Shown here in pieces: positions 5,761-6,310 of a stretch of 6,310 nucleotides of DNA. The translations under genes and the position numbers were made by a program. The stretch comes from Candidatus Zixiibacteriota bacterium (GTDB lineage: Bacteria > Zixibacteria > MSB-5A5 > GN15 > FEB-12): the NCBI GenBank assembly GCA_003641405.1, contig QNAF01000159.1:1-6310 (forward strand), read 5' to 3'. The notes beneath the pieces are model-generated. The model worked only from the letters and a program-made list of their open reading frames with translations, was not told where the DNA came from and made no database searches. Positions within the stretch are counted from its first letter, which is position 1. Every line of letters starts with the position of its first letter.

Positions 5761-6310
5761 TTATTTCAGCAACAGCATCTTTTTCGTCTTGATTTGATCG
5801 TCCACCTGGAGGCGGTACAGATAGATACCAGTGGCCACGGGAAGTCCACCGTTATTCCTGCCATCCCAGATAACCCGATGGGATCCAGCAGGTCGTTGAC
5901 CTTCGACAAGCGTTCGCACTCGTTGTCCAAGCAGGTTGTAGATTGATAGTTCTACCTGACAATATTGAGGTATATCAAACTGTATTAAAGTGCTCGAATT
6001 GAACGGGTTGGGGTAGTTCTGTTCCAGTGAAAACCGGTTCGGCAAGTTGGTTTCTGTGTTATCACCGACGGAAACATGCGAGTCTACTGTTACCGTGACG
6101 GTATCCGTGGCGGAAGCAGCTCTTGGGTCTGAAACGGTGACTATCAGTTCTACCGTTCCTAAGTATGCGAGGTCGGATTTGAGAGTCATCACGCCGCTGG
6201 CCGTGTCAATTGTTACCAGCAGGCTGTCATTGTCAGCCGAGTAGCCAAAGGTAAGCAAAGAATCAGGATACTCAGGATCGTCGGAAGCTCCCAATAGATC
6301 GATATGGACC
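5761..6310 (-). CDS. C-terminal part of a secreted multidomain protein with cadherin/Ig-like repeat and Por/T9SS-type sorting domain
   Basis: The frame is open to the window edge, so only the last 182 residues are seen and the start lies outside. Residues about 1-77 form the end of a cadherin/Ig-like beta-sandwich, with 'GVMTLKSDLAYLGTVELIVT' and VSDPRAASATDTVTVTV typical of such repeats. After a short linker comes the C-terminal domain: LEQNYPNPFN (95-104), NLLGQRVRTL (125-134), a conserved Trp148 followed by DGRNN, and GIYLYRL (161-167), ending in the basic-hydrophobic tail KTKKMLLLK. This is the FlgD-Ig-like/T9SS type A sorting domain found at the end of secreted and surface proteins in FCB-group bacteria, where it directs export through the type IX system; some candidate phyla carry it without a proven system. 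The protein is presumably extracellular, perhaps adhesive or enzymatic, with the functional part upstream. The TTG at 6294 is not a real start. Confidence 0.88.
   Translation of the reverse strand, partial: VHIDLLGASDDPEYPDSLLTFGYSADNDSLLVTIDTASGVMTLKSDLAYLGTVELIVTVSDPRAASATDTVTVTVDSHVSVGDNTETNLPNRFSLEQNYPNPFNSSTLIQFDIPQYCQVELSIYNLLGQRVRTLVEGQRPAGSHRVIWDGRNNGGLPVATGIYLYRLQVDDQIKTKKMLLLK

Noticed and set aside
1..6310. CRISPR array, tRNA or rRNA genes, phage or defence cluster
   Set aside because: Reading both strands showed no regularly spaced direct repeats, no cloverleaf with a TTCRA arm, no rRNA stretches and no recognisable phage or defence genes.

Overview
The window looks like part of a bacterial chromosome of about 50% GC from the FCB side of the tree. 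A candidate phylum such as Zixibacteria or a relative is my best guess. The main clue is a protein at the right edge ending in a Por/type IX-secretion-style C-terminal domain (NYPNPFN, then NLLGQRV, then GIYLYRL). The GAF + PPDK_N + nucleotidyltransferase protein is of a type I associate with such uncultured lineages. The taxonomic call is inference, because no rRNA or other marker gene is present.

Layout, left to right. Positions 1-201 hold the 5' end of an IS1182/IS5-like insertion sequence on the minus strand. Its terminal repeat lies at 183-201 and its transposase N-terminus at 1-113, running off the window. It sits directly against a 3' fragment of a CGGC-domain gene (201-371, plus strand), which the insertion seems to have cut. 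A short gap with a lone IS-end-like motif (402-421) follows. The largest gene, 439-3645 (minus), encodes a 1068-residue multidomain protein: a GAF-like domain, a helical region, a PEP-synthase/PPDK-type ATP-grasp domain, a conserved uncharacterised segment, and a C-terminal nucleotidyltransferase. It lacks the phosphohistidine and PEP-binding domains of true PEP synthase.

Between that gene and the next (3646-4101) lie a stem-loop and a 169-bp MITE-like element (3930-4098). The element's ends match the terminal repeat of the IS at the left edge. Its interior can form strong hairpins, and it stops three bases short of the next gene's stop codon. Positions 4102-5388 (minus) encode a complete glutamate dehydrogenase of 428 residues with a strong ribosome binding site. 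A 372-base non-coding stretch (5389-5760) follows. The window ends in the C-terminal part of a large secreted protein with a cadherin/Ig-like repeat and the sorting domain (5761-6310, minus).

The three main genes share the minus strand, but the gaps between them (372 and 456 bases) argue for separate transcription. The most notable story is mobile DNA: a full-size IS that broke a gene, and a small element with the same ends that it may move in trans.
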